Assembly: GCA_963643035.1 (NCBI GenBank) | Contig: CAVIKO010000006.1 | Coordinates: 14,081-78,080 of the forward strand | Source: UMGS1696 sp963643035 | GTDB taxonomy: Bacteria; Bacillota; Clostridia; Oscillospirales; CAG-272 | Direction of reading: 5' to 3' | DNA: 64,000 nucleotides | Shown: positions 45,026 through 53,431 of the stretch, one piece after another | How the letters are laid out: each line of letters starts with the position of its first letter | Position numbering within the stretch: the stretch's first letter is position 1 | The notes under the pieces: generated by a model | The model's database searches: none | What the model saw: the letters and a program-made list of their open reading frames with translations, nothing else | Told to the model about the DNA's origin: nothing | Translations under genes and position numbers: made by a program

Positions 45026-45054
45026 TTGATTCCGTGCGCCGGACGTGGTATAAT
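45026..45054 (+). promoter_or_regulatory. Promoter of the MFS gene
   Basis: TTGATT, 17 nt, TATAAT; start codon about 40 nt downstream. Confidence 0.85.
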
Positions 45055-45092
45055 GGCACGACACCAAAAAAATACAGGAAGGAGCAGGGTAT

Positions 45093-46433
45093 ATGAAAAA
45101 GATAAAAGCGCATGCAGCGGATACCACAGTAGATACTGCCGCGGAAAATACGGATGCGCGGTTCTCGTCACGGGAGTACAAAATTTCGCGAGGCGCGTAT
45201 AAGGCGCAGTGTATGTTTGAATATTTCATCACGATACTGGTGGGAGACGCGTACCTGTCGAAACTGCTTGCGACAATCGGGTTGAGCGACACGCAGATCG
45301 GGGTGATCTCGTCGTTCATCACGCTGGCGTTTCTCTTTCAGCTTGCGTCGATTTTTGTGGTTGGCTGTATCAAAAACATCAAAGCGGCGGGGATGCTGTT
45401 CAACACGCTGAGCAGTCTGCTGTTTACGGGACTGTATTTGATCCCGTTTTTGCCGTTTGCGCGATCGGTCAAGACGGTGCTGGTGGTGGTGTGCATCCTG
45501 GCAGCGTACTTCTGCAACTACTTCATGACCTCGGTGATCTACCAGTGGGGCAATTCGTTTGTGGATCCGGGCAAGCGCGGGGTATATTCGGCGGAAAAGG
45601 AAATGATCTCGCTTCTCTCCGGTATGGTGTTCACGTTTATTGTGGGTTTTGTGATGGACCGGTACGAGGCGGCGGACAATCTCTATGGCGCTTTTCTTTT
45701 CGTCGCGATCGCGGGGCTTGTTATATCAGTATGCAATTTCGTGAGTTTGGCCCTCATTCGGCGGGCGCAGTTCACGGAGGAACAGCAGCGGCGATCCATG
45801 CGGGAAATTCTGGCGAACACGCTGGGTAACGCGGCGTTCCGTCATGTGGTGCTGCTCACGATACTCTTTGACGTGGGGCGGTATCTGACGATCGGGTTCA
45901 TGGGCATCTATAAAGTGAAGGATTTGATGCTGACAGTCGGGATGGTGCAGCTTATCAACATTGTGGGAAATCTGGTGCGGTTTTTCATTTCAAAGCCGTT
46001 CGGGCGGTTTTCGGACAGAACGTCCTACGCGCATGGGATGGAGCTGGCGTTATGCATTGCGGTACTCGGTTTTTTCCTGAACATATTTTCCTGCCCGTCC
46101 GCGAAGATTTTTGTGGTGCTGTTCACGGTTCTCTATGCGGTCAGCGGGGCGGGGACGAATCAGAATTCACGGAACATCGTCTACAGCTATGTGCCGATGG
46201 AGTATTTTGTCCCGGCGTGTGCGATCAAAAACAGCATTGGCGGCGTATGCGGTTTTCTCTCCTCCCTTCTTGGCGCACGCATTTTGTCCGCGGTGCAGGC
46301 TGGCGGCAACACGGTTTTCGGCATCCCCTTATATGGGCAGCAGTTGCTTTCCGCCCTGTCCTGTATCGTGCTCACCATTGCCGTCCTGTACGTCCATTTT
46401 GTTATTTCCAGACAGTCTGTCATGCGGCAGTAG
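45093..46433 (+). CDS. MFS transporter
   Basis: A 446-residue membrane protein with about twelve helices. Residues 1-35 are hydrophilic, then Y-K-A-Q-C-M-F-E-Y-F-I-T-I-L opens the first helix. The I-S-S-F-I-T-L-A-F-L-F-Q segment and later P-F-G-R-F-S-D-R-T-S-Y-A-H-G loop resemble the MFS G-x-x-x-D/R-x-G motif. Substrate unknown. AAGGAGC precedes the start. It has its own promoter and is not co-transcribed with its neighbours. Confidence 0.8.
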   Translation: MKKIKAHAADTTVDTAAENTDARFSSREYKISRGAYKAQCMFEYFITILVGDAYLSKLLATIGLSDTQIGVISSFITLAFLFQLASIFVVGCIKNIKAAGMLFNTLSSLLFTGLYLIPFLPFARSVKTVLVVVCILAAYFCNYFMTSVIYQWGNSFVDPGKRGVYSAEKEMISLLSGMVFTFIVGFVMDRYEAADNLYGAFLFVAIAGLVISVCNFVSLALIRRAQFTEEQQRRSMREILANTLGNAAFRHVVLLTILFDVGRYLTIGFMGIYKVKDLMLTVGMVQLINIVGNLVRFFISKPFGRFSDRTSYAHGMELALCIAVLGFFLNIFSCPSAKIFVVLFTVLYAVSGAGTNQNSRNIVYSYVPMEYFVPACAIKNSIGGVCGFLSSLLGARILSAVQAGGNTVFGIPLYGQQLLSALSCIVLTIAVLYVHFVISRQSVMRQ

Positions 46434-46583
46434 TACATATAGTGTGCGCGTAAACTTCTGTGCCGGGAATGGAGAGGTATTCCATACGCCAATCTGTTGA
46501 CTCCTGAGCCGTCGTTTTGTCTATCACTTCGTGATAGGGGAAAAAGAGGTTACAAACAAATTTGTATAATTTGTCGAAGCCAC

Positions 46584-46612
46584 TTGACTTTCAGGCGACA
46601 CTGTGCTATACT
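46584..46612 (+). promoter_or_regulatory. Promoter of the CNNM/CorC gene
   Basis: TTGACT, 17 nt, TATACT. The start codon lies about 205 nt downstream, leaving a long leader. Confidence 0.85.
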
Positions 46613-46617
46613 GTTAA

Positions 46618-46816
46618 GAAATAAAGCTGACTTTTGCAGCGCACAACAACAAGGAGACGCAATTCCGATTATGGACGGCGACAATACCGGGGACAGTATT
46701 CCCCGATGCTGGAATGGAATATATAGAATACAAAGGTGCATCTGCGGCCATAAGGGGCAGGTGTGCCTTTTTGTGTGTTTTTTCCGCCTTTGCCGTCGAA
46801 TTTCGGAGATAAACAT
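46618..46816 (+). promoter_or_regulatory. Structured leader of the CNNM/CorC gene, candidate riboswitch
   Basis: An outer pair ATTCC/GGAAT (about 46663-46716) encloses CGGGG/CCCCG, and overlapping AATAC/GTATT gives an alternative fold. A terminator-like stem follows at 46732-46772 with a T-run, 45 nt before the start codon. The layout fits transcription attenuation. I do not recognise a known riboswitch class. The upstream 46434-46583 has a CTATCAC/GTGATAG hairpin and no gene. Confidence 0.5.
46732..46772 (+). terminator. Leader terminator before the CNNM/CorC gene
   Basis: AAAGGTGCATCTGC pairs with GCAGGTGTGCCTTT over 14 positions, including G-U pairs, with T-run TTTTT. It sits inside the 5' leader, not after a gene. 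Confidence 0.75.
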
Positions 46817-48091
46817 ATGTCCATTTTCATACTGATGCTTCTAATCATCATGTCGGCGTATTTTTCGGCGACTGAGACAGCGTTTTCAACGTGTTCCAAG
46901 ACACGCCTCAAATCGATGGCGGACGAGGGCAACAAAAAAGCGGATCTTGTCCTGAAACTGTCCGAGAAATACGATCGACTCCTCTCAACGATTCTCATCG
47001 GCAACAACATTGTCAACCTGTCTGCCAGCTCCATTGCAACGGTACTGTTCGTGCATATGCTGGGGGACAAGGGTGCGACGATTTCTACGGTGGTCATCAC
47101 GGTGGTCGTGCTGATTTTTGGGGAAATCACGCCGAAGAGCATTGCCAAGGATCGCCCGGAGAGTTTTGCGATGTTTTCCGCGTCGATCATCCGGTTTCTC
47201 ATGCTTGTACTTGCACCCCTGAATGCGCTCTTTTCTCTCTGGAAGCGGCTGATCAACCATTTGTTCAAACCCACGGACAATAGCGGCATGTCGCAGGAGG
47301 AATTGAAAATCCTTGTGGAAGAAGCGCGCAAGGACGGCGGCATTGACGAGAGCGAGGGGGATCTTCTGCACAACGCGCTGGCGTTTTCGGACAGAGAGGC
47401 AAGAGATATTCTGACGCACCGGGTGGATCTGACTGCCGTGGAGGTCAACGCGCCGAAGACGGAGATCGCCAAAGCCTTTGCCGAATCGCGGTATTCCCGT
47501 CTGCCGGTCTATGAAAACGACATCGACCACATCGTCGGCATACTCCATCAAAAGGATTTCTATACGCCGGAGGGGATCACGGACAGACCGATCCGCGAAA
47601 TTATGACACGGCCGGTCTTTGTGCTGGAATCGGAGCAGATCGGATCTCTCCTCCAGACGATGCAGAAGGAAAAATCGCATATTGCCGTGGCTCTGGACGA
47701 GCTGGGCGGTACGGTAGGGATTGTGTCGATGGAGGATATATTGGAGGAACTGGTGGGTGACATCTGGGACGAGCATGATGAGGTGATCGAGCCGATCCGG
47801 CAGCTCTCCGCCGATACGTGGCAGGTGGACGGCGACAGCACGGTAACGGATTTCCTCGACGAAACGGGATGTCCGGCGTCGGAGGATTCCGAGGCGGTCA
47901 CAATGTCCGGTTTTGTGGCGGAGCGGCTTGGAAAGGTTCCGGACAACGGCGATCGGTTCACCTACGAAAACTGGGAATTTACCGTTTCCGAAACGGTCAA
48001 CCATCGTACAGTAAAGATTATCGTAAAAAAGCTCCCCGACCCGAAACCGGACGAGGAGAAAGAGAAGAAGAATTTTCTGCTGAACATCTGA
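46817..48091 (+). CDS. CNNM/CorC (HlyC) family transporter-associated protein
   Basis: A 424-residue protein. A CNNM/DUF21 domain with about four membrane helices (1-185) contains the Y-F-S-A-T-E-T-A-F-S motif, followed by two CBS domains (about 205-330) and a C-terminal CorC_HlyC domain (340-415). Family members take part in Mg2+ efflux or in metal homeostasis. The start follows GGAG; a long 5' leader precedes it. The DNA-repair or haemolysin names in databases are historical. Confidence 0.92.
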   Translation: MSIFILMLLIIMSAYFSATETAFSTCSKTRLKSMADEGNKKADLVLKLSEKYDRLLSTILIGNNIVNLSASSIATVLFVHMLGDKGATISTVVITVVVLIFGEITPKSIAKDRPESFAMFSASIIRFLMLVLAPLNALFSLWKRLINHLFKPTDNSGMSQEELKILVEEARKDGGIDESEGDLLHNALAFSDREARDILTHRVDLTAVEVNAPKTEIAKAFAESRYSRLPVYENDIDHIVGILHQKDFYTPEGITDRPIREIMTRPVFVLESEQIGSLLQTMQKEKSHIAVALDELGGTVGIVSMEDILEELVGDIWDEHDEVIEPIRQLSADTWQVDGDSTVTDFLDETGCPASEDSEAVTMSGFVAERLGKVPDNGDRFTYENWEFTVSETVNHRTVKIIVKKLPDPKPDEEKEKKNFLLNI

Positions 48092-48166
48092 GAAAGCAAC
48101 ATATGGAGAGAGGAAACACGGATCATAGGTTGATTTTGCATTCCAAACCCCATACACTCCAGACTA

Positions 48167-48212
48167 TTGAAGAGGGGGCGAGGGAGACCTTTTCAAAAAG
48201 TCCCCCTCGCAT
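48167..48212 (+). repeat. Intergenic hairpin repeat, copy 15
   Basis: GCGAGGGAGACCTTTT and AAAAGTCCCCCTCGC form a stem (48179-48211) with one mismatch. The box ATAAAAG is not preserved. It lies between convergent genes. Confidence 0.65.
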
Positions 48213-48224
48213 AAATCTAAGATG

Positions 48225-48304
48225 CCTCTGATTTAAGGTTATTTTTGCGATAAAAGTCCCTATATTTCAGCCTTTTATCGCAAAAAATCCGATTTATTCA
48301 GAGG
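48225..48304. repeat. 80-bp palindromic MITE-like element
   Basis: Outer ends CCTCTGA/TCAGAGG and inner arms TTTTTGCGATAAAAG/CTTTTATCGCAAAAA pair around a short loop. The left end recurs at 39507-39530. No transposase or clear target duplication is seen. It may serve as the terminator of the CNNM and SDR genes. Confidence 0.7.
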
Positions 48305-48312
48305 TTCCCCGG

Positions 48313-49068
48313 TCAGGTTTTCGCCATTTTCATCACGATCTGCACGGGCAGAAGCTTTGCAACGAGACGGTAGAAACGGTAGAAAGCCTTGGGCGTGTAG
48401 CTCGATTTGCCTGCCTTTGCCGCCTTATACGCGCCGTGGACAACCTCAACAGGATCGCAGTAGGGCAGTGTATCGAAGGTTTTCGAGTTGCCCTTGATCT
48501 CGCCGAGATAGATAAAGTCGGTGTCCATCGGACCCGGGCAGACCGCCGTCGCCGTGATTCCGCGTGATTTCAGCTCGTAGCCGATGCCGTAGGTGAACGC
48601 CGAGACGTATGCCTTGCCCGCGCTGTATACCGTCATGCGCGGATTCGGGCAGAACGATGCAATCGACGATACGTTAATGATCCGACTGCCCTCTCGCATA
48701 TACGGCAGTACGATGTGCGTCACCGCCGTCAGTCCCTTGATGTTCAGTTCCACCATGGTTGTCTGATGGGACAGTTCTCCCTCGCCGACATTGCCGAGAT
48801 AGCCGCAGCCGGAATTGTTCACAAGGAGCGCGACCTCCGGACGCACCTCCGCCAGTTCTTCCTCCAAGCGCCGATAGCTTCCATCCTCCGTCAGATCAAG
48901 CGGGAAGATCCGGCACTGCTTTTTCACGAGCGTCGCCGCCTCAAGCAGCTTTTCCTTACGCCGCGCGATCAGCCAGTATTCATCGATTTCCGGAAACATT
49001 GCGGGTGCCTGCCGGAGAAATTCCTTTCCGAGTCCTGCGGACGCGCCTGTGATGATGGCAATTTTCAT
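48313..49068 (-). CDS. Short-chain dehydrogenase/reductase
   Basis: A 251-residue SDR. T-G-A-S-A-G-L-G (7-14) is the cofactor motif, N-N-S-G-C-G replaces the usual N-N-A-G, and S-S-I and Y-S-A-G-K are the catalytic Ser and Tyr-x-x-x-Lys. The start at 49068 follows GGGAGAG; an in-frame extension to 49389 has no support and overlaps the divergent MBL gene. Substrate unknown. Confidence 0.88.
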   Translation of the reverse strand: MKIAIITGASAGLGKEFLRQAPAMFPEIDEYWLIARRKEKLLEAATLVKKQCRIFPLDLTEDGSYRRLEEELAEVRPEVALLVNNSGCGYLGNVGEGELSHQTTMVELNIKGLTAVTHIVLPYMREGSRIINVSSIASFCPNPRMTVYSAGKAYVSAFTYGIGYELKSRGITATAVCPGPMDTDFIYLGEIKGNSKTFDTLPYCDPVEVVHGAYKAAKAGKSSYTPKAFYRFYRLVAKLLPVQIVMKMAKT

Positions 49069-49096
49069 ACTTACTCTCCCCTTTGTGATGAAAACC

Positions 49097-49133
49097 GACA
49101 GATGATACCATGGCGGTCTGCGCTGTCGGTTCC
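49097..49133 (-). promoter_or_regulatory. Leader hairpin of the SDR gene
   Basis: ACCGACAG and CTGTCGGT pair around a 20-nt loop between the promoter and the start codon. Possible regulatory or stabilising element. Confidence 0.45.
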
Positions 49134-49168
49134 ATCGTAATTGCTCCCGCTTTGGGGGCCTAGCCTCT

Positions 49169-49197
49169 ATTATAGCACGGATCTGTCGGAAACGCAA
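49169..49197 (-). promoter_or_regulatory. Promoter of the SDR gene
   Basis: Minus strand TTGCGT, 17 nt, TATAAT; leader about 90 nt. Confidence 0.75.
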
Positions 49198-49315
49198 GAC
49201 GCGCCAGGGCGATCCATGCCGAATTTTACGAAAACAGCAGGAAATCAACTTTACCATAAGCGACCATCCCCCTTTCCTTTGCTTACATCTTATACACCAT
49301 AGAAAGGCGAAAAAT

Positions 49316-50059
49316 ATGAAAATTACGTTTTTAGGAGCAAGCCACGGCGTGCCGGAAGCGCATCGGAAATGTTCGTGCGCTATGATCACACTCGGTACAG
49401 GAGCGAATGCCGCAAGATATTTTGTCGATATGGGCGTGATGGCAATCGACTATCTGCGCACCGCAGGGATTCCTGTGGAATCCACGCGTGCCATTTTCAT
49501 CACCCATATGCATGGCGACCATACAAACGGTCTGCCCCATTTTGTCGATCTGTGCAGCTGGTACTTCAAGAATGCCAATCCGGCCGTCTATTTGCCCGAG
49601 GCGGAGGCGATTCCCGCACTGTCCGGATGGCTTGCGGTAAACGGCACCCAAATGCGCGAGGCGATCCACTGCGAAATCACCCATGACGGCGTGATCTATG
49701 ACGATGGATTGCTCACCGTCACCGCATTCCGTACAAAGCATTGCCGTACCTCCTACGCATATCTTGTAGAAGCGGAGGGCAAGCGCGTCCTGTTCACCGG
49801 CGATCTCTCCCATAAGGGACCTGCGGACGATTTTCCGACCGCCACCCTTACCGAGAATGGCGGCCTGGATCTTGCCATCTGCGAAAGTGCGCATTTTCCC
49901 GCCACTGCATACGCGCCGCTCTTTGCCGAGAATCCGCCCAGGCGCGTTGTGATCAACCACTATCAGCCCCGCCTCTATCCCGCCATCTGCTCCCTTGCCG
50001 AGGCTCTTGCGCCTACCCCCGTGGACGCCGCGACGGACGATTGGAACATAGAGTTGTAA
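49316..50059 (+). CDS. MBL-fold metallo-hydrolase
   Basis: A 247-residue protein. H64-M-H66-G-D68-H69 is the H-x-H-x-D-H zinc motif; F-T-G-D-L-S-H supplies a later ligand. Length and the K-I-T-F-L-G start fit RNase Z-like or general MBL hydrolases, but the flexible arm of RNase Z is absent, so I leave the activity open. AAAGGCG precedes the start. Confidence 0.85.
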   Translation: MKITFLGASHGVPEAHRKCSCAMITLGTGANAARYFVDMGVMAIDYLRTAGIPVESTRAIFITHMHGDHTNGLPHFVDLCSWYFKNANPAVYLPEAEAIPALSGWLAVNGTQMREAIHCEITHDGVIYDDGLLTVTAFRTKHCRTSYAYLVEAEGKRVLFTGDLSHKGPADDFPTATLTENGGLDLAICESAHFPATAYAPLFAENPPRRVVINHYQPRLYPAICSLAEALAPTPVDAATDDWNIEL

Positions 50060-50137
50060 CTTTCCAAATCCATATGCACCTGCGAGATACATCTTGCGGG
50101 TGTTTTGCTTTCCCTGTGCGTCAAATCGTTTTTTAGC

Positions 50138-50166
50138 TTGCAATTTTCACGGTAATCGTGTATAAT
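50138..50166 (+). promoter_or_regulatory. Promoter of the 50206-51578 gene pair
   Basis: TTGCAA, 17 nt, TATAAT; start codon about 40 nt downstream. Confidence 0.85.
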
Positions 50167-50205
50167 ATTCCTTGTAGATTGATGCGCTGAGGGGATGATT
50201 CGTGT

Positions 50206-50829
50206 ATGGCAGATAGCATGAAAAAGCAGCTCAAAAAGGAAATTGGTAAGTTATATGAGGAGTTTGATAATGTCTCCGCAGCCTACGCGCCCAAGGTCGA
50301 TACCGTTAAGGAGATGAGCGAGGATTTTGACAATATGGTCGAATCCGGGATGACGGAGTTGGAGGCGTATCAGGCACTCTATAAGGACATCGAACGGATG
50401 CGCGTCGTTCTCGAAAGGTTGCCGCTCACCGGACAGGAGAAAGCCGAGGAAGCCGATCGGCGCGAACGGGGAAAGTTCTATAAATGGCTGAAAAAGCTGC
50501 GCGGAAATATGGAGAAGATCCAGTGGCTTCTCATTACCATGCTCTACTTCCTCATCAGCTTCCGATTCGGACATTGGCACCTCACGTGGCTCCTTTTCCT
50601 CGGCGGTTTCATGGGTTCGATTCTGCTCGATATGCTGATGAAATATAACCACGGTGTGCCGCTCAGAAAACAAAAGGGAAGCTGGAGCGCGCTGCTCTGG
50701 CTGGCGACCGTTATTCTCTATTTCTTCATCAGCTTCACGTTCGGGCATTGGCATCTTACGTGGATGCTTTTCCTTGTCGCTCCCATTTTGCAAATCTTCA
50801 TCGGCGGCAACGACAATAAAAACAGATAA
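50206..50829 (+). CDS. Hypothetical membrane protein with internal duplication
   Basis: A 207-residue protein not recognised as a characterised family. Residues 1-100 are charged and helical. Residues 106-142 and 161-198 are two copies of a helical hairpin: both contain L-Y-F-x-I-S-F-x-F-G-H-W-H-L-T-W. Such units occur at the ends of Clostridial membrane proteins with cytoplasmic HAAS or DUF1700-type domains. It is co-transcribed with the SGNH esterase (26-nt gap). Confidence 0.7.
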   Translation: MADSMKKQLKKEIGKLYEEFDNVSAAYAPKVDTVKEMSEDFDNMVESGMTELEAYQALYKDIERMRVVLERLPLTGQEKAEEADRRERGKFYKWLKKLRGNMEKIQWLLITMLYFLISFRFGHWHLTWLLFLGGFMGSILLDMLMKYNHGVPLRKQKGSWSALLWLATVILYFFISFTFGHWHLTWMLFLVAPILQIFIGGNDNKNR

Positions 50830-50855
50830 CAAATTCCAACTGCGAGGTGTATCCT

Positions 50856-51578
50856 ATGAAAATCATTGAAAAATTAGCGGCGAAAGAGCATGACATGTAT
50901 GGGAAGGCACCTGTGACCATCGCTTTCCTCGGCGACAGTGTGACCCACGGCTGCTTCGAGGTCTATCGTGTCGGCGAAAACGGACTCGATACCGTCTTTG
51001 AAGCCGAAAACAGTTATTCCCATAAGGTCAAGACGATCCTCCATACCCTTTTCCCTCGTACCCAAATCAATGTGATCGGCGCGGGCATCAGCGGGGATAA
51101 CGCCGCAAACGGTCTGACGAGAGTCGAACGCGACGTGCTGCCGTATCGCCCCGATCTTACCATCGTATGCTACGGACTCAACGATTCCTGCGGCGGACCG
51201 GACGGTCTGACCCGCTATCACGACAGTTTGACCGGGATTCTCGCAAAGCTGCGGGATGCCGGAAGCGAGAGTATTCTCATGACACCCAACACCATGTGCT
51301 TCCATACCAGCCCCCATTGCCGCGATCCCTTCTTCGTTCGATTGGCAGAGCAGTTCGCGGAGATTATGCAGAACGGCACACTCGACACCTATATGGATAC
51401 TGCCAGAACTGTCGCACGGGAAACCGATACCCCACTCTGTGACGTATACGCGATGTGGCAGACCATGGAAAAATCCGGCGTGGATACCACAGAACTGCTC
51501 GCAAACTCCCTCAATCACCCCACAAGGGATATGCATTGGCTGTTCGCACACGAGCTTGTGAAAACGATGTTCCGGTAA
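50856..51578 (+). CDS. SGNH/GDSL family hydrolase
   Basis: A 240-residue esterase-like protein. Block I F-L-G-D-S28-V-T and block III G-L-N-D-S are clear; the C-terminal H-P-T-R-D225-M-H227 supplies the catalytic Asp and His. No signal peptide, so it acts in the cytoplasm or on imported acetylated sugars. GAGGTG precedes the start. Confidence 0.87.
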   Translation: MKIIEKLAAKEHDMYGKAPVTIAFLGDSVTHGCFEVYRVGENGLDTVFEAENSYSHKVKTILHTLFPRTQINVIGAGISGDNAANGLTRVERDVLPYRPDLTIVCYGLNDSCGGPDGLTRYHDSLTGILAKLRDAGSESILMTPNTMCFHTSPHCRDPFFVRLAEQFAEIMQNGTLDTYMDTARTVARETDTPLCDVYAMWQTMEKSGVDTTELLANSLNHPTRDMHWLFAHELVKTMFR

Positions 51579-51600
51579 GGAAAAGCAGATCATAAAAAGA

Positions 51601-51630
51601 AGGACGCAGGAGAAATCCTGCGCCCTTTTT
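51601..51630 (+). terminator. Intrinsic terminator after the SGNH gene
   Basis: AGGACGCAGGA pairs with TCCTGCGCCCT with a GAAA loop, then TTTTT. Confidence 0.9.
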
Positions 51631-51631
51631 A

Positions 51632-51712
51632 AAAAGTTTGTGCCAAGGATGGAATGAACCAGTTCGGGACACGAATACATTCGTGTATTCAAAAGCTGCG
51701 GTTCCTTGTTCC
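51632..51712 (+). repeat. Intergenic repeat, copy 16 (diverged)
   Basis: AAAAAGTTTGTGCCAAGGAT, GGAATGAACCAGTTCG, ACACGAATACATTCGTGT, then TTCAAAAGCTGCGGTTCCTT. Layout and the TTCAAAAGC end match copies 3 and 14, but the inner palindrome differs in sequence. Confidence 0.55.
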
Positions 51713-51713
51713 C

Positions 51714-53207
51714 TTACTCCATGTCGTAAGCCGCAAGCATATCCTGAAGCTTGATTTGGGCTTCCGCTTCCTTGGCGGCGTAGCTGGAGGCGAGATCCGT
51801 TTTGCCGTCGCGCACCAAGTTGACGAAAATGTGACCTACACCGTTCAGAGAGGTCGAGCAGAGGTAGCCGAGGTCAAAGGAGAGTGTGTCGCGGATCAGG
51901 TCGATCATCTCGGCAGATTCCTCATCGCGGGAGTTCTTCACCTTCAGCACTACGTCATAATACTGCGGGATCACACGGCGGTACGATTCCGCAGACAGAG
52001 CCTCTGTAATGAGGCCGGAAAATTCCACGTCCGGCACGTCCACCGGGAGGACAAAGAGGTCAAAATTGTCGCGGGAGGTGCTGATGTAATTCGTCTGCGC
52101 TTCGTCGAGCATCGGATAGGGCAGAATACCGAAATCTGTCTCCATGTCGCGCAGTGCCGTTGTCACTTCAAAGAAGGTCGGGTAGAACAGCGCGCGGTTT
52201 TCCGAGAACATCGTGTTGTATGTTGCAAAATCGCCGCCCTCGTTGAAGGAATACGCGCCGTGCGATTCATTATACAGCTTCACGATTTTTTCGAGGATTG
52301 TCATTGCCCGTTCCGAATTGAGCGTCAGCGCGAGAGAGCCGGATTCCGTTTTGGATACGATCTGCATATCGCACGATGTCTGGAACGTGTCGATTGCCGT
52401 GGACCAGTTCGATACCAGACCGTACGCATCCGCCTCGGTGTACTTGCCGTCGCCGTCTACATCCACCACGCAGAGATCGCACAGCTCCTGCAGCTTGTCC
52501 AGCGTCCATTTGCCCTCACGCACCAACTCGTACAGATCGCCGACACCGTGATCCTCTGCTACCTGCTTGTTGAAGAGGAACGCGAACATGTTGTCCCATA
52601 GCGAGAGGGAGTAGTCGCCGGTCGTCAGGAACATCTTGCCGCCTATGGTGAAAACATCCTTGACCTGCTCGCTCCACCACGGCTGGCTCATGTCAATGTA
52701 CGGCACTGTGTTCCAATCGAGGAGGATTCCCTTCGTCACAACTTCCGGGATCGTAGAAGCGTAACCTGCTACCAGATCATACGCCTTGTCGCCCGCCATC
52801 ACGCCGTTTACGAGCGTCTCGTTCCATTTCGTCGATTCGGAACCCCATTCGCATACCTGCGACACGTACTGCATTTTCACGTTGAATCGATCGCTTACGG
52901 TGGCGTTCCGCTGGTACAACGCGTCGTTTACGGCCTCCCCGTTCAATTCCTCCGGCATGAAGGAATCCTCGTACTTTACCCGCGTGAACAGCGTGAAGGT
53001 GCGCCCTGCATAGTCCTTGTCCGGGAGATTGTCCGCAATTTGCTCACGGGTCGTTTCGGTTTCGACAGGTGCGGTGTCCGCCGTGGTTGCGGCATCTGTA
53101 TCTGCGCCGGATGTGTCGTCTGTCTGGGGTGCGCTGTTTCCGCAGCTTGCAAGAGAGGAAGTTAAAAGAAGCGCGGCGAGCAGCAAGGTAAGAATGTTCT
53201 TATGCAT
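51714..53207 (-). CDS. Extracellular solute-binding lipoprotein
   Basis: A 497-residue lipoprotein paralogous to the proteins at 37963 and 40929: lipobox L-A-S-C, a Thr/Asp/Ala linker, N-V-K-M-Q-Y-V and W-N-T-V-P-Y-I-D segments. The loop D-V-D-G-D-G-K-Y-T-E-A-D lies at 249-260. It has GGAGG before the start and its own promoter. No ABC permease is adjacent. Confidence 0.85.
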   Translation of the reverse strand: MHKNILTLLLAALLLTSSLASCGNSAPQTDDTSGADTDAATTADTAPVETETTREQIADNLPDKDYAGRTFTLFTRVKYEDSFMPEELNGEAVNDALYQRNATVSDRFNVKMQYVSQVCEWGSESTKWNETLVNGVMAGDKAYDLVAGYASTIPEVVTKGILLDWNTVPYIDMSQPWWSEQVKDVFTIGGKMFLTTGDYSLSLWDNMFAFLFNKQVAEDHGVGDLYELVREGKWTLDKLQELCDLCVVDVDGDGKYTEADAYGLVSNWSTAIDTFQTSCDMQIVSKTESGSLALTLNSERAMTILEKIVKLYNESHGAYSFNEGGDFATYNTMFSENRALFYPTFFEVTTALRDMETDFGILPYPMLDEAQTNYISTSRDNFDLFVLPVDVPDVEFSGLITEALSAESYRRVIPQYYDVVLKVKNSRDEESAEMIDLIRDTLSFDLGYLCSTSLNGVGHIFVNLVRDGKTDLASSYAAKEAEAQIKLQDMLAAYDME

Positions 53208-53254
53208 GGGTATGTCCTCCGAATATGTTTTCGTTTTTGGAAAATCTCTGTATT

Positions 53255-53264
53255 CTGTATACAG
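53255..53264. promoter_or_regulatory. Candidate operator CTGTATACAG
   Basis: A perfect 10-bp palindrome overlapping the -10 box and likely start site of the solute-binding gene on the minus strand. Placement suggests repression. Confidence 0.5.
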
Positions 53265-53290
53265 TATAGCACAAATTTACGATTTTACAA
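53263..53290 (-). promoter_or_regulatory. Promoter of the solute-binding protein gene at 51714
   Basis: Minus strand TTGTAA, a 16-nt spacer and TATACT. Confidence 0.7.
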
Positions 53291-53362
53291 GTGCGATTTT
53301 CAAAATGCCACGGCAGCGGTCGCAATGTTTTTGACAGAATCCGACAGAAAGAAAAATCACTG

Positions 53363-53391
53363 TTGCATTTCGGCGCACGGTATGATATAAT
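53363..53391 (+). promoter_or_regulatory. Promoter of the acyltransferase-like gene
   Basis: TTGCAT, 17 nt, TATAAT with an extended TGA before the -10 box. Confidence 0.8.
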
Positions 53392-53431
53392 ACAAGAAAT
53401 TGAATGATTTACGATGGGAGGACAGTCGGCA

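Noticed and set aside
46618..46816. Leader of the CNNM gene as a known M-box or yybP-ykoY riboswitch
   Set aside because: I could not find the conserved sequences of those classes; kept as an unassigned candidate.
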